From CAYRTD01 sp964426915 (GTDB lineage Bacteria > Bacteroidota > Bacteroidia > Bacteroidales > GCA-2748055): DNA of 15,785 bases. The notes beneath the pieces are model-generated. The model saw nothing but the letters and a program-made list of their open reading frames with translations. It was not told where the DNA came from and ran no database searches. Where the stretch lies: the NCBI GenBank assembly GCA_964426915.1, contig CAYRTD010000098.1:1-15785 (forward strand). The letters are read 5' to 3'. Shown in pieces: positions 7,044 through 14,328 of this stretch (positions are counted from its first letter, which is position 1; every line of letters begins with the position of its first letter). Made by a program: the position numbers and the translations under genes.

Positions 7044-7940
7044 TCATTCTTTTACCAGTTCCAGGAATTGACTTTCAAGAGTCTTTTTGTGACTCAGCAG
7101 ACCGGAAAGAGTAATATTCTTTGAAAAAAAATATTCATTAAGATCCTGTGCATTTTTACCTTCTTCGAGTGATACAAGAATATGATCTTCATTTTCTTTG
7201 CTCCAGTTAATAAAACTGCATTCCTGTGCTGTTTTATTCAGTATATTCCGGTCTGATCCCCTGATCTCAATAATGGTTTCGCCTCCGATCAGTGTTCTCA
7301 CATCTCCTTGTTCAAGAAGATTTCCATTCTTTAATATGGCCACATGGCTGCATACCTTTTCCACCTCGCTGAGAATGTGACTCGCCATAATAATTGTTTT
7401 ACCCTTTCCTGCCTGTTCTGTTATTAATTCCCTCACTTCGGCAATCCCTTCCGGATCGAGACCATTTGTAGGCTCATCGAGTACCAGAACATCAGGATCA
7501 CCCAGCAATGCAGCTGCAATTCCCAGTCGTTGTTTCATTCCGAGTGAGAGTGTCCGGAATCTGGATTTACGTCTTTCAAAAAGCTTTACTTCCTTTAGGA
7601 CCCGATTAATATCATTCTTTCCATTACCTTTAATGTCTGCTATGAGGGAAAGATTTTGGACGAGATTCAGGTAAGGAAAGAAGTGGGGGACCTCAATAAG
7701 TGAACCTATCTTTTTTCTGGAATTGTGATCTGCTTTTTTCTGAAACCAGTAATAATCTCCGTTATCCTGTCCCAAAATTCCGGTAGCAATGGAAAGGGTA
7801 GTGGTCTTTCCGCTACCATTGGGTCCCAGAATCCCGAATACCTGACCTTCAATGACCTTTATACTCAACTGGTTGATTGCAGTTATCTTTCCATAAGACT
7901 TACCAAGGTTTTTCGTTTCGAAAACGATTTCTTTATTCAT
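7044..7940 (-). CDS. BcrA-like ABC transporter ATP-binding protein
   Basis: This 298-residue ATPase should power the ABC-2 membrane protein encoded next. It shows Walker A GPNGSGKT (39-46), signature LSLGMKQR (131-138), Walker B VLVLDEPTNGLD (151-162) and switch His188. At the Q-loop it has SLIEVPHFFPYLNLVQNL (80-97), with Glu where many ABC proteins have Gln; this form is usual in BcrA/bacitracin-resistance and lantibiotic-immunity ATPases. An extra C-terminal region of about 80 residues also fits that group. The gene starts 44 bases after recQ ends on the same strand, so it may be transcribed from the recQ promoter. Export of a peptide antibiotic or a lipid is possible, but nothing here fixes the substrate. 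A gliding-motility (GldA-type) role is a less likely alternative. Confidence 0.88.
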   Translation of the reverse strand: MNKEIVFETKNLGKSYGKITAINQLSIKVIEGQVFGILGPNGSGKTTTLSIATGILGQDNGDYYWFQKKADHNSRKKIGSLIEVPHFFPYLNLVQNLSLIADIKGNGKNDINRVLKEVKLFERRKSRFRTLSLGMKQRLGIAAALLGDPDVLVLDEPTNGLDPEGIAEVRELITEQAGKGKTIIMASHILSEVEKVCSHVAILKNGNLLEQGDVRTLIGGETIIEIRGSDRNILNKTAQECSFINWSKENEDHILVSLEEGKNAQDLNEYFFSKNITLSGLLSHKKTLESQFLELVKE

Positions 7941-7984
7941 GAAAATAAAAATTTGTCAGATCTTGCATGGGCTGAAAACAGAGC

Positions 7985-10162
7985 CTAAAGTCCCATCTCA
8001 GACATAAACTTGATTCTCATAAGTCTCACTTCTTCCTCACTGTATTCCTCTTCTCCGAGTTCTTTCATCGCTTCATCGAGGGATTCTGATTCTGCATCTT
8101 CCTTGAAATATAAAAAGATATCTTCCTGTTTATCTTCATCAATGACTTCATTGATATAATAATCCAGATTGAGTTTAGTCCCGCTGTTAATAATGGCTTC
8201 TATTTCATTGAGTAATTCACTCATCTCCATATTTTTGGAGTCGGCTATGTCATTCAGCGGGATCTTCCGGTCAATGCTCTTAATAATGAATACTTTATTT
8301 CCGGATTTATTCACCACCGATTTAACAACCATATCCTGAGGACGGATGATCTCTTTTTCTTCAACATAATCCCTGATCAGCTTAACGAATTCATTTCCGT
8401 ATCTTTTGGCTTTCCCCGCGCCCACTCCTACAATATTATGAAGTTCTTCAACAGAAACCGGATATTGTATAGCCATATCCTGAAGCGATGGATCCTGGAA
8501 GATCACAAAAGGTGGCAAACTATGCTTCTTAGCGATCTCTTTTCTAAGATCTTTAAGGATATGAAGAAGTTCCGTATCCATTGCTCCTCCACCCGATCCT
8601 CCCGCTTCATCATCATGATGAGCTTCATAATCGTGATCCTGGGTCAGCATAAATGATTCCGGATTTTCAATGAAATTGTTTCCTGCCTCCGTAAGTTTCA
8701 GAAGTCCGTAATTTTCAATGTCTTTGGATAAAAACCTTGCGATCAGGGCCTGCCGGATCACTCCATTCCAGAATCTTATATCTTTATCCTTTCCGACGCC
8801 GAAAACATCCAGTTTATGATGGTTGTAGGCTTTTATGCCAGAGTCTGCTTTCCCGGCAAGGATGGCTGCCACATGCTCGGCTTTGAATCTTTCTTTGATC
8901 TCACGGATTACTTCCAATGCCTGGACTATATAATCCATGCCTTCAAATTCTTCTTTTGGATGAAGACAATTGTCGCAGTTGCCGCATGTTCCTTCCATTA
9001 ATTCGCCAAAGTAATTTAAAAGTACTTTCGGACGACAAACAGAGGTCTCGGCATAGGAAACCGTTTCCAGCAGGAGTTGTTTTCCGATCTCCTGTTCTGC
9101 GACCGGTTTTCCCTGCATGAATTTTTCCAGTTTCTGTATATCTTTATATCGATAAAATGAGATACAGCGACCCTCACCACCATCTCTCCCGGCCCTTCCA
9201 GTTTCCTGGTAATAGCCTTCCAGCGATTTGGGTACATCATAATGGATCACGAAACGCACATCAGGTTTGTCGATTCCCATTCCAAAGGCAATGGTAGCTA
9301 CAATAACATCTGCTTCTTCCATCAGGAACATGTCCTGGTTTTTAGCCCTTGTAGCAGCATCCATTCCGGCATGGTATGGCAGAGCTTTAATGCCGTTTAC
9401 CTGGAGGGTTTTGGCAAGTTCTTCCACCTTTTTTCTGCTCAGGCAGTAAATAATGCCGGACTTAGCTTTATTACCAAGAATGTATTTTATAATTTCCTTG
9501 GTTGCATTGATCTTCGGGCGGACTTCATAATAAAGGTTAATTCTTCGGAAGGAATCCTTAAAAACCTTTGCATCCAGCATATTCAGGTTCTTCTGGATGT
9601 CGTGCTGCACTTTTGGTGTAGCTGTTGCGGTTAATGCTATAATAGGAGCATTTCCGATTTTGCTGATTATAGGTCTGATACGCCGGTACTCAGGACGGAA
9701 ATCATGTCCCCACTCTGAAATACAATGTGCCTCATCGACGGCATAAAAGGAAATCTTCACATTGTTCAGGAAGAGTATATTATCTTCCTTGGTGAGAGAT
9801 TCCGGTGCCACATAAAGCAGTTTTGTGGTTCCCGAAAGTACATCTTCCTTCACATTTGCTATCTGTGCTTTGGAAAGCGATGAATTAAGGAAATGGGCAA
9901 TCCCGTCATCGGTGCTGATACTTCGCATTGCATCAACCTGATTTTTCATCAGCGCTATCAGTGGGGAAATAATTATTGCAGTTCCTTCCAAAATTAATGA
10001 TGGAAGTTGATAGCAAAGTGATTTTCCTCCTCCGGTAGGCATTAAAACAAAACTGTCATTACCGTCCAGCATATTTCTGATGATCTCTTCCTGATTCCCT
10101 TTAAAACTGTCGAATCCAAAGTACTTCTTTAAATATTTATATAATTGATTTTCTCCGCTCAC
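7985..10162 (-). CDS. recQ: ATP-dependent DNA helicase RecQ
   Basis: This 725-residue 3'-5' helicase acts in recombinational repair and restart of stalled forks. The helicase core has MPTGGGKS (41-48, Lys47), DEAH (143-146) and YYQETGRAGRDG (317-328). The zinc site is Cys376, Cys393, Cys396 and Cys399. A winged-helix RQC domain follows (about 405-500), then a Gly-rich linker, an HRDC domain (about 531-600) and a further C-terminal extension of about 110 residues with an acidic stretch near 670-712. It is longer than E. coli RecQ (about 610) because of this extension, which resembles the extra helix-turn-helix tail of some Bacteroidota and Firmicutes RecQ proteins. The start is GTG (10160-10162): no ATG lies between it and the upstream in-frame stop, and it gives the conserved N-terminus. 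A TATATTTG promoter element lies about 50 bases upstream. Confidence 0.95.
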   Translation of the reverse strand: MSGENQLYKYLKKYFGFDSFKGNQEEIIRNMLDGNDSFVLMPTGGGKSLCYQLPSLILEGTAIIISPLIALMKNQVDAMRSISTDDGIAHFLNSSLSKAQIANVKEDVLSGTTKLLYVAPESLTKEDNILFLNNVKISFYAVDEAHCISEWGHDFRPEYRRIRPIISKIGNAPIIALTATATPKVQHDIQKNLNMLDAKVFKDSFRRINLYYEVRPKINATKEIIKYILGNKAKSGIIYCLSRKKVEELAKTLQVNGIKALPYHAGMDAATRAKNQDMFLMEEADVIVATIAFGMGIDKPDVRFVIHYDVPKSLEGYYQETGRAGRDGGEGRCISFYRYKDIQKLEKFMQGKPVAEQEIGKQLLLETVSYAETSVCRPKVLLNYFGELMEGTCGNCDNCLHPKEEFEGMDYIVQALEVIREIKERFKAEHVAAILAGKADSGIKAYNHHKLDVFGVGKDKDIRFWNGVIRQALIARFLSKDIENYGLLKLTEAGNNFIENPESFMLTQDHDYEAHHDDEAGGSGGGAMDTELLHILKDLRKEIAKKHSLPPFVIFQDPSLQDMAIQYPVSVEELHNIVGVGAGKAKRYGNEFVKLIRDYVEEKEIIRPQDMVVKSVVNKSGNKVFIIKSIDRKIPLNDIADSKNMEMSELLNEIEAIINSGTKLNLDYYINEVIDEDKQEDIFLYFKEDAESESLDEAMKELGEEEYSEEEVRLMRIKFMSEMGL

Positions 10163-10213
10163 TTTATCTCTGTTCTTTTCAATTTGTTAAGTTCATTGTT
10201 TGTTATTCGTAAA

Positions 10214-10221
10214 CAAATATA
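10214..10221 (-). promoter_or_regulatory. Likely recQ promoter -7 element
   Basis: On the minus strand this reads TATATTTG, an exact match to the Bacteroidota -7 consensus TAnnTTTG, about 52 bases before the recQ GTG. I do not see a clear -33 TTTG at the expected spacing, so the assignment rests on the -7 box and its position. Confidence 0.5.
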
Positions 10222-10378
10222 ATATTATAAAACGGAAAATATTATGATTATTGTTTACTACAAAATTTTTGCTATAAATATGCTGAAAACAAAACATTCC
10301 ATGTATTAAATTTATCAATAAAATTTATATTAAAAAATTCTGCTGTCAATTTAAACTGAAAATCACATAAATTTTTAC

Positions 10379-10386
10379 TTAATTTG
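10379..10386 (+). promoter_or_regulatory. Possible tatC promoter -7 element
   Basis: TTAATTTG departs from TAnnTTTG at one position and lies 43 bases before the tatC ATG. There is no clear -33 box, so this is tentative. Confidence 0.3.
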
Positions 10387-10428
10387 CGATTCATTATAAA
10401 TAATACTCAGAAATAGAAACTATATAGG

Positions 10429-11259
10429 ATGGCAAAGAAGAATGAAGATGAAATGTCATTTCTTGAGCACCTTGAAGTGTTACGATGGCATCTTGTGAGA
10501 GCAATCCTGGGCATTTTTGTAGCAGCAATTATTGCATTTGTTTTTAAAAATATAATTTTTGACAAAATAATACTTGCGCCAAAATCTCCGGCCTTCCCGA
10601 CTAATGTCTTTTTATGTAACCTGGGTAAGATGACAGGAGTATTGAAACTCTGCATCAACACTCTTCCCCTGGAGATCATATCCATAAAGATGGCGGGTCA
10701 GTTTACCATGCACATTCTGGTATCAGTTGTGGGCGGATTTATCGTTGCTTTTCCCTATGTATTTTACCAAATATGGAGTTTTGCTGTACCGGCACTTCAC
10801 AGCAAGGAAAAAAGACATGCAAGAGGTGCTGTTTTTTCAAGTTCATTTTTGTTTCTACTTGGTGTATTATTTGGTTATTTTGTAATAACTCCGCTGACGG
10901 TTCATTTTCTCGGCAGCTACAGTGTCAGCACCGAGGTGACAAACCAGATCAACCTTATTTCCTATGTTAGCACCCTTGCTTCTGTAGTTCTTGCATCAGG
11001 AGTAATATTTGAATTACCGGTACTGGCTTATTTTCTGACAAAGGTGGGTTTGATCACCCCCGACTTTATGAGAAAATACCGTCGTCATTCTCTTATCGTG
11101 ATCCTTGTTCTTTCAGCAATAATTACTCCTCCCGACATTTTTAGTCAGGTTTTGGTTGCATTTCCCCTTATTATACTTTATGAAGTGGGAATTTATATTT
11201 CCAAAAGGATTATTCGTCGCCAGGAAAAAGAAGACAGAATGAGAGACAGTGAATATTAA
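10429..11259 (+). CDS. tatC: Twin-arginine translocase subunit TatC
   Basis: This 276-residue inner-membrane protein recognises twin-arginine signal peptides and nucleates the channel that exports folded proteins. It shows the N-terminal signature FLEHLEVLRWHL (11-22), the segment PYVFYQIWSFAVPALHSKEK (109-128), FGYFVITP (148-155) and FELPV (194-198) with the conserved Glu195. Six helices are expected, near 22-40, 92-112, 134-158, 178-200, 216-233 and 236-255. The first extracytoplasmic loop is long (about 41-91), which I associate with Bacteroidota TatC. No tatA or tatB lies nearby, so partner subunits must be encoded elsewhere. lptB follows after 47 bases on the same strand and may be co-transcribed. 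Confidence 0.95.
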   Translation: MAKKNEDEMSFLEHLEVLRWHLVRAILGIFVAAIIAFVFKNIIFDKIILAPKSPAFPTNVFLCNLGKMTGVLKLCINTLPLEIISIKMAGQFTMHILVSVVGGFIVAFPYVFYQIWSFAVPALHSKEKRHARGAVFSSSFLFLLGVLFGYFVITPLTVHFLGSYSVSTEVTNQINLISYVSTLASVVLASGVIFELPVLAYFLTKVGLITPDFMRKYRRHSLIVILVLSAIITPPDIFSQVLVAFPLIILYEVGIYISKRIIRRQEKEDRMRDSEY

Positions 11260-11280
11260 AATAAATGATCTGCCTATGAC

Positions 11281-11298
11281 GTTTATATCTTCATAAAC
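11281..11298. other. Small hairpin between tatC and lptB
   Basis: GTTTAT (11281-11286) pairs with ATAAAC (11293-11298) around a 6-base loop, 8 bases before the lptB ATG. It is weak and AT-rich. It could influence ribosome access to lptB but may be chance. Confidence 0.2.
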
Positions 11299-11306
11299 AT
11301 TTGTAC

Positions 11307-12035
11307 ATGAAGCTGCACACCAAAAATTTAGTTAAGAAATACAGGGCCAGAACCGTTGTCAATAGGGTCTCCATTGAGGTTGAGAGAGGCGAAATAGTTG
11401 GTCTCCTGGGACCGAATGGAGCCGGAAAGACCACTTCATTTTATATGATTGTCGGACTGATCACACCAAATGAAGGCAAGATCTACATGGATGATGAGGA
11501 TATTACCAGGCTGCCGGTGTATAAAAGAGCAAGGAAAGGAATCGGATACCTTGCCCAGGAAGCCTCCGTCTTTAGAAAATTAAGCATAGAGGATAATATT
11601 AAGGCCGTTCTCGAAATGTCAGACATGTCGACGGAGGAACAAAACGAAAGAATGGAATCCCTGCTGGATGAGTTCGGTTTGCAAAAAATACGAAAGAGCC
11701 TGGGAATACAACTTTCAGGAGGAGAAAGAAGAAGGACGGAAATTGCCAGGGCCCTTGCCCTTAATCCTCATTTTATTCTTCTTGACGAACCATTCGCTGG
11801 TGTGGATCCAATTGCTGTTGAAGATATTCAGGACATTGTTTCTAAACTGAAAGAGAAAAACATTGGCATTCTGATTACCGATCATAATGTACATGAAACC
11901 CTTTCTATTACAGACCGGGCCTATTTATTATTTGAAGGTGAAATACTCAAAGCCGGAACTGCACAGGATCTGGCTGAAGACGAACAAGTAAGGAAGCTGT
12001 ACCTGGGTAAGAATTTTGAGTTAAGAAGCTTTTAG
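11307..12035 (+). CDS. lptB: LPS export ABC transporter ATP-binding protein LptB
   Basis: This 242-residue cytoplasmic ATPase drives extraction of lipopolysaccharide from the inner membrane by LptFG and onward transport along the Lpt bridge. It has Walker A GPNGAGKT (35-42), Q-loop YLAQEASVFRKLSIEDNI (81-98), signature LSGGERRR (136-143), Walker B FILLDEPFAGVDPIAV (156-171) and switch His193. The YLAQEASVFRKL and DEPFAGVDP segments are diagnostic for LptB within the ABC family. I chose ATG 11307 rather than the in-frame TTG at 11301, since it begins MKLHTKNLVKKY, the normal family start. A short stem and T-run overlap the stop. Its presence implies an outer membrane with LPS or lipooligosaccharide. 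The other Lpt genes are not in the window. Confidence 0.95.
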   Translation: MKLHTKNLVKKYRARTVVNRVSIEVERGEIVGLLGPNGAGKTTSFYMIVGLITPNEGKIYMDDEDITRLPVYKRARKGIGYLAQEASVFRKLSIEDNIKAVLEMSDMSTEEQNERMESLLDEFGLQKIRKSLGIQLSGGERRRTEIARALALNPHFILLDEPFAGVDPIAVEDIQDIVSKLKEKNIGILITDHNVHETLSITDRAYLLFEGEILKAGTAQDLAEDEQVRKLYLGKNFELRSF

Positions 12036-12043
12036 CTTTTTTT
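12026..12043 (+). terminator. Short hairpin with T-run at the end of lptB
   Basis: AAGCT (12026-12030) pairs with AGCTT (12034-12038) around a 3-base loop, followed directly by a run of T. It overlaps the lptB TAG. The stem is only 5 pairs, so termination would be weak. Confidence 0.35.
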
Positions 12044-12084
12044 GCTTTTTCCCCTGTAGGTTCCGGTTTTTTAATAAAAAATCT

Positions 12085-12092
12085 TACCTTTG
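12085..12092 (+). promoter_or_regulatory. Promoter -7 element for tRNA-Leu
   Basis: TACCTTTG is an exact match to the Bacteroidota -7 consensus TAnnTTTG. It sits 12 bases before the mature tRNA 5' end, which fits a short leader. The -33 box is not obvious. Confidence 0.65.
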
Positions 12093-12104
12093 CACAAATT
12101 TTTC

Positions 12105-12186
12105 GCGGATGTGGCGGAATTGGTAGACGCGCTAGACTTAGGATCTAGTTCCGAGAGGAGTGGGGGTTCGAGTCCCTTCATCCGCA
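12105..12186 (+). tRNA. tRNA-Leu (anticodon UAG)
   Basis: This 82-base gene folds as a class II tRNA. The acceptor arms GCGGATG and CATCCGC pair perfectly, with discriminator A at 12186. The D-arm contains GGCGGAATTGGTAGACGC. The anticodon stem is CTAGA/TCTAG with loop CTTAGGA, giving UAG, which reads CUN leucine codons. A long variable arm follows, as expected for Leu. The T-loop is TTCGAGT, with a stem that uses two G-U pairs. The 3' CCA is not encoded and must be added by the nucleotidyltransferase. A -7 promoter element precedes it and a strong hairpin follows. Confidence 0.97.
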
Positions 12187-12194
12187 CAACAAAT

Positions 12195-12241
12195 AAACCG
12201 CTGATGCTTAAGTGGATATCGCTTAAGTATTCGGCGGTTTT
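12195..12241 (+). terminator. Terminator hairpin after tRNA-Leu
   Basis: AAACCGCTGA (12195-12204) pairs with TCGGCGGTTT (12231-12240) with one U-G wobble, and TGCTTAAG (12205-12212) continues the stem with CTTAAGTA (12222-12229) across a one-base bulge. That gives about 18 pairs and a 9-base loop, followed by TTTT (12238-12241) that is mostly part of the stem end. It starts 9 bases after the tRNA. It could also serve as the 5' leader structure of tig. Confidence 0.7.
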
Positions 12242-12262
12242 AAAACTCATTTAGTTTTAAAA
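12238..12262. promoter_or_regulatory. Perfect 10-bp inverted repeat just before tig
   Basis: TTTTAAAACT (12238-12247) and AGTTTTAAAA (12253-12262) are exact reverse complements separated by 5 bases, and the repeat ends 8 bases before the tig ATG. Its left arm shares bases 12238-12240 with the preceding terminator stem, so the two structures partly compete. It could be a protein-binding operator or a translation-modulating leader. The function is inferred only. Confidence 0.45.
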
Positions 12263-12270
12263 TAGGCAAT

Positions 12271-13623
12271 ATGGATATTACAAGAGAACAAAATGATGAT
12301 CTGAATGCGGTTGTGACCGTTAAACTTGAAGAATCGGATTATCAGGAAAAAGTTGATGATATTTTAAAAGATTACAGGAAGAAAGCCAATATAAAAGGTT
12401 TTCGACCGGGAAAAGTTCCTATGGGAATGATCAGGAAAATGTATTATAAGCCCGTGCTTGTTGACGAAATTAATCGTATGGTCGCCGAGAAACTTATGTC
12501 TTACATACAGGAAGAAAAACTGCAGATACTTGGTGAGCCCATGCCACATGGAAGTGATGCCACTGTTCCGGATTTCGATAACGATAAGGAATTTGAGTTT
12601 AAATTTGATCTTGGTCTGGCTCCTGAGCTAGATGTTGAGGTAAGTGAAAAAGATAAGATCCCTTTTTACAAAATTAAAGTTGAGGATAAACTCATTAATG
12701 AGCAGGTCGACAATGTGGCAAAGAGGTTCGGTGATTTCAGTCCTGTTGAGGAAGCCGGTGGTGACGAACTCGTAGTAGCGGATCTTTATCAGATCGATGG
12801 TGAGGGCAACCGGCTGGAAGAAGGTGTGGTTTCTGAAGAGGCAAGCATGTCGCTCGATATGATGAAAGATGATAAGGAAAAGGAAAAGTTCAAAGGAAAA
12901 AAGCCTGGTGATATAGTTGCATTTGATGTGAAAACTGCATACCCGAATGATGCGGAACTTTCCTCCTTACTGAAAATTGAAAAGTCACAGCTTGAAGAGC
13001 TTAATGGATTGTTTGAAGCAGAGATTAAGGAAATAAAAGAATTTCATAAACATGAGGTAAACCAGGAGCTGTTCGATAAAGTCTATGGTGAAGGCAATGT
13101 AAACAGTGAAGAGGAATTCAGGTCCAAAATTACCGAGGAACTGAAAATGAACTATGAGCGGGAATCCAATTATAAATTTGCCCTGGATGTAAAGGATTAT
13201 TATACAGATAAGGCGAAAGTTGAGCTTCCCATTGATTTTTTAAAGCGCTGGATAGTTGCCACAAATGAAGGGATAACTGAAGATAAAATCGATAAGGAAT
13301 TTGAAAGCTATGAAGGTGAGTTTCGCTGGCAGCTTGTAAAGGATAAGATTATCCGCGACAATGAGATAAGCGTTAGCGATGAAGAACTGTTCGAGTTTGC
13401 GTTTATTCTCAGTAAAAATCAGTTTTATCAATATGGTCTTTATAATGTTCCTGAGGAGCAGATCGAAAGTTTCGCTAAAGAACAATTGGAAAAGCCTGAG
13501 GAAGCAAGAAGACTCAGGAATCAAAAAAGTGAAGAAAAATTAGTGAAATTTGTTAAGGAAACAGTTAAATTAGAAGAAAAAGAAATTACGGAAGATAAGT
13601 TCAGGGAACTATTCGAAAAGTAA
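12271..13623 (+). CDS. tig: Trigger factor chaperone
   Basis: This 450-residue ribosome-associated chaperone meets nascent chains at the exit tunnel. The N-terminal ribosome-binding domain carries the signature GFRPGKVP (43-50). The middle region (about 150-250), which is an FKBP-type proline isomerase in E. coli, keeps the fold outline (DELVVADLYQIDGEGN and PGDIVAFDVKTAY) but lacks a recognisable active-site pattern, so isomerase activity is doubtful. This is common in Bacteroidota trigger factors. The C-terminal helical cradle (about 270-450) is rich in Lys and Glu. Its length is normal for the family. clpP follows after 24 bases and then clpX, the classic tig-clpP-clpX order, so the three are probably co-transcribed. 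No clear promoter was seen beyond the structured leader. Confidence 0.93.
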   Translation: MDITREQNDDLNAVVTVKLEESDYQEKVDDILKDYRKKANIKGFRPGKVPMGMIRKMYYKPVLVDEINRMVAEKLMSYIQEEKLQILGEPMPHGSDATVPDFDNDKEFEFKFDLGLAPELDVEVSEKDKIPFYKIKVEDKLINEQVDNVAKRFGDFSPVEEAGGDELVVADLYQIDGEGNRLEEGVVSEEASMSLDMMKDDKEKEKFKGKKPGDIVAFDVKTAYPNDAELSSLLKIEKSQLEELNGLFEAEIKEIKEFHKHEVNQELFDKVYGEGNVNSEEEFRSKITEELKMNYERESNYKFALDVKDYYTDKAKVELPIDFLKRWIVATNEGITEDKIDKEFESYEGEFRWQLVKDKIIRDNEISVSDEELFEFAFILSKNQFYQYGLYNVPEEQIESFAKEQLEKPEEARRLRNQKSEEKLVKFVKETVKLEEKEITEDKFRELFEK

Positions 13624-13647
13624 TTTGTTACTCAATAAATAATAATT

Positions 13648-14319
13648 ATGAATAAAGATGAATTTCGCAAATATGCGACAAAACATAAAGGAATCAGTTC
13701 GCTGAATCTCGACAGATATTCCTCAGTATATGGCAGCTATATTTCCCCTACCATTATCGAGGAAAGACAACTGAATATTGCCACAATGGATGTGTTTTCA
13801 CGTCTTATGATGGACAGGATCATCTTTTTGGGAACTCCGATTGATGATTATGTAGCTAACATAATACAGGCACAGTTATTGTTTCTTGAGTCATCGGATC
13901 CTAACAAGGATATACAGATATATTTTAATACTCCCGGAGGATCGGTTCATGCAGGATTGGGAATTTACGATACCATCCAGTATATATCCTCCGACGTGGC
14001 TACCATTTGTACAGGTATGGCTGCATCAATGGGAGCAGTATTGCTGACGGCAGGAACCAAAAATAAACGCTCGGCCCTCCCTCACTCAAGGGTGATGATA
14101 CATCAACCTATGGGCGGCGCTCAAGGTCAAGCCTCAGATATAGAGATTACTGCACGTGAGATTATGAAGCTTAAAAACGAATTGTATCAGATCATCGCTA
14201 AGCATTCGGGAAAAACTCTTAAGAAGGTTGAAAGAGATGCTGACAGGGATTACTGGATGACTGCCGCTGAGGCTAAAGAATACGGAATGATTGATGAAAT
14301 TCTGGAAAAGAATAAATAA
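13648..14319 (+). CDS. clpP: ATP-dependent Clp protease proteolytic subunit ClpP
   Basis: This 223-residue serine protease subunit assembles as a double-ring barrel and degrades proteins fed in by ClpX. The catalytic triad can be placed as Ser127 in GMAASMGA, His152 in SRVMIHQPMGG and Asp201 in ERDADRDYWM, and the Ser-His and His-Asp spacings (25 and 49) equal those of E. coli ClpP. The usual Gln before AAS is Met here. An N-terminal stretch of about 30-40 residues precedes the conserved core and is probably partly processed or disordered. clpX begins 9 bases downstream, so the two are almost certainly translated from one mRNA. Substrates would include SsrA-tagged and regulatory proteins by family knowledge. 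Confidence 0.96.
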   Translation: MNKDEFRKYATKHKGISSLNLDRYSSVYGSYISPTIIEERQLNIATMDVFSRLMMDRIIFLGTPIDDYVANIIQAQLLFLESSDPNKDIQIYFNTPGGSVHAGLGIYDTIQYISSDVATICTGMAASMGAVLLTAGTKNKRSALPHSRVMIHQPMGGAQGQASDIEITAREIMKLKNELYQIIAKHSGKTLKKVERDADRDYWMTAAEAKEYGMIDEILEKNK

Positions 14320-14328
14320 GATTGAATT

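Larger units (their letters stand above)
10163..10428. other. AT-rich divergent intergenic region between recQ and tatC
   Basis: These 266 bases separate the oppositely oriented recQ and tatC genes. I see no gene. The region is very AT-rich and holds a good promoter element for recQ and a weaker one for tatC. No clear operator or riboswitch is visible. Confidence 0.6.

Noticed and set aside
9242..9634. 130-codon + strand reading frame opposite recQ
   Set aside because: It overlaps the conserved helicase motifs of recQ on the minus strand and has no credible product.
11301..11306. TTG start for lptB, two codons upstream
   Set aside because: ATG at 11307 gives the normal LptB N-terminus, and no ribosome-binding site favours the TTG.
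12105..12186. tRNA-Leu as an integration site for a mobile island
   Set aside because: No duplicate of the tRNA 3' end is seen elsewhere in the window, no integrase is present, and the following genes are core housekeeping genes.
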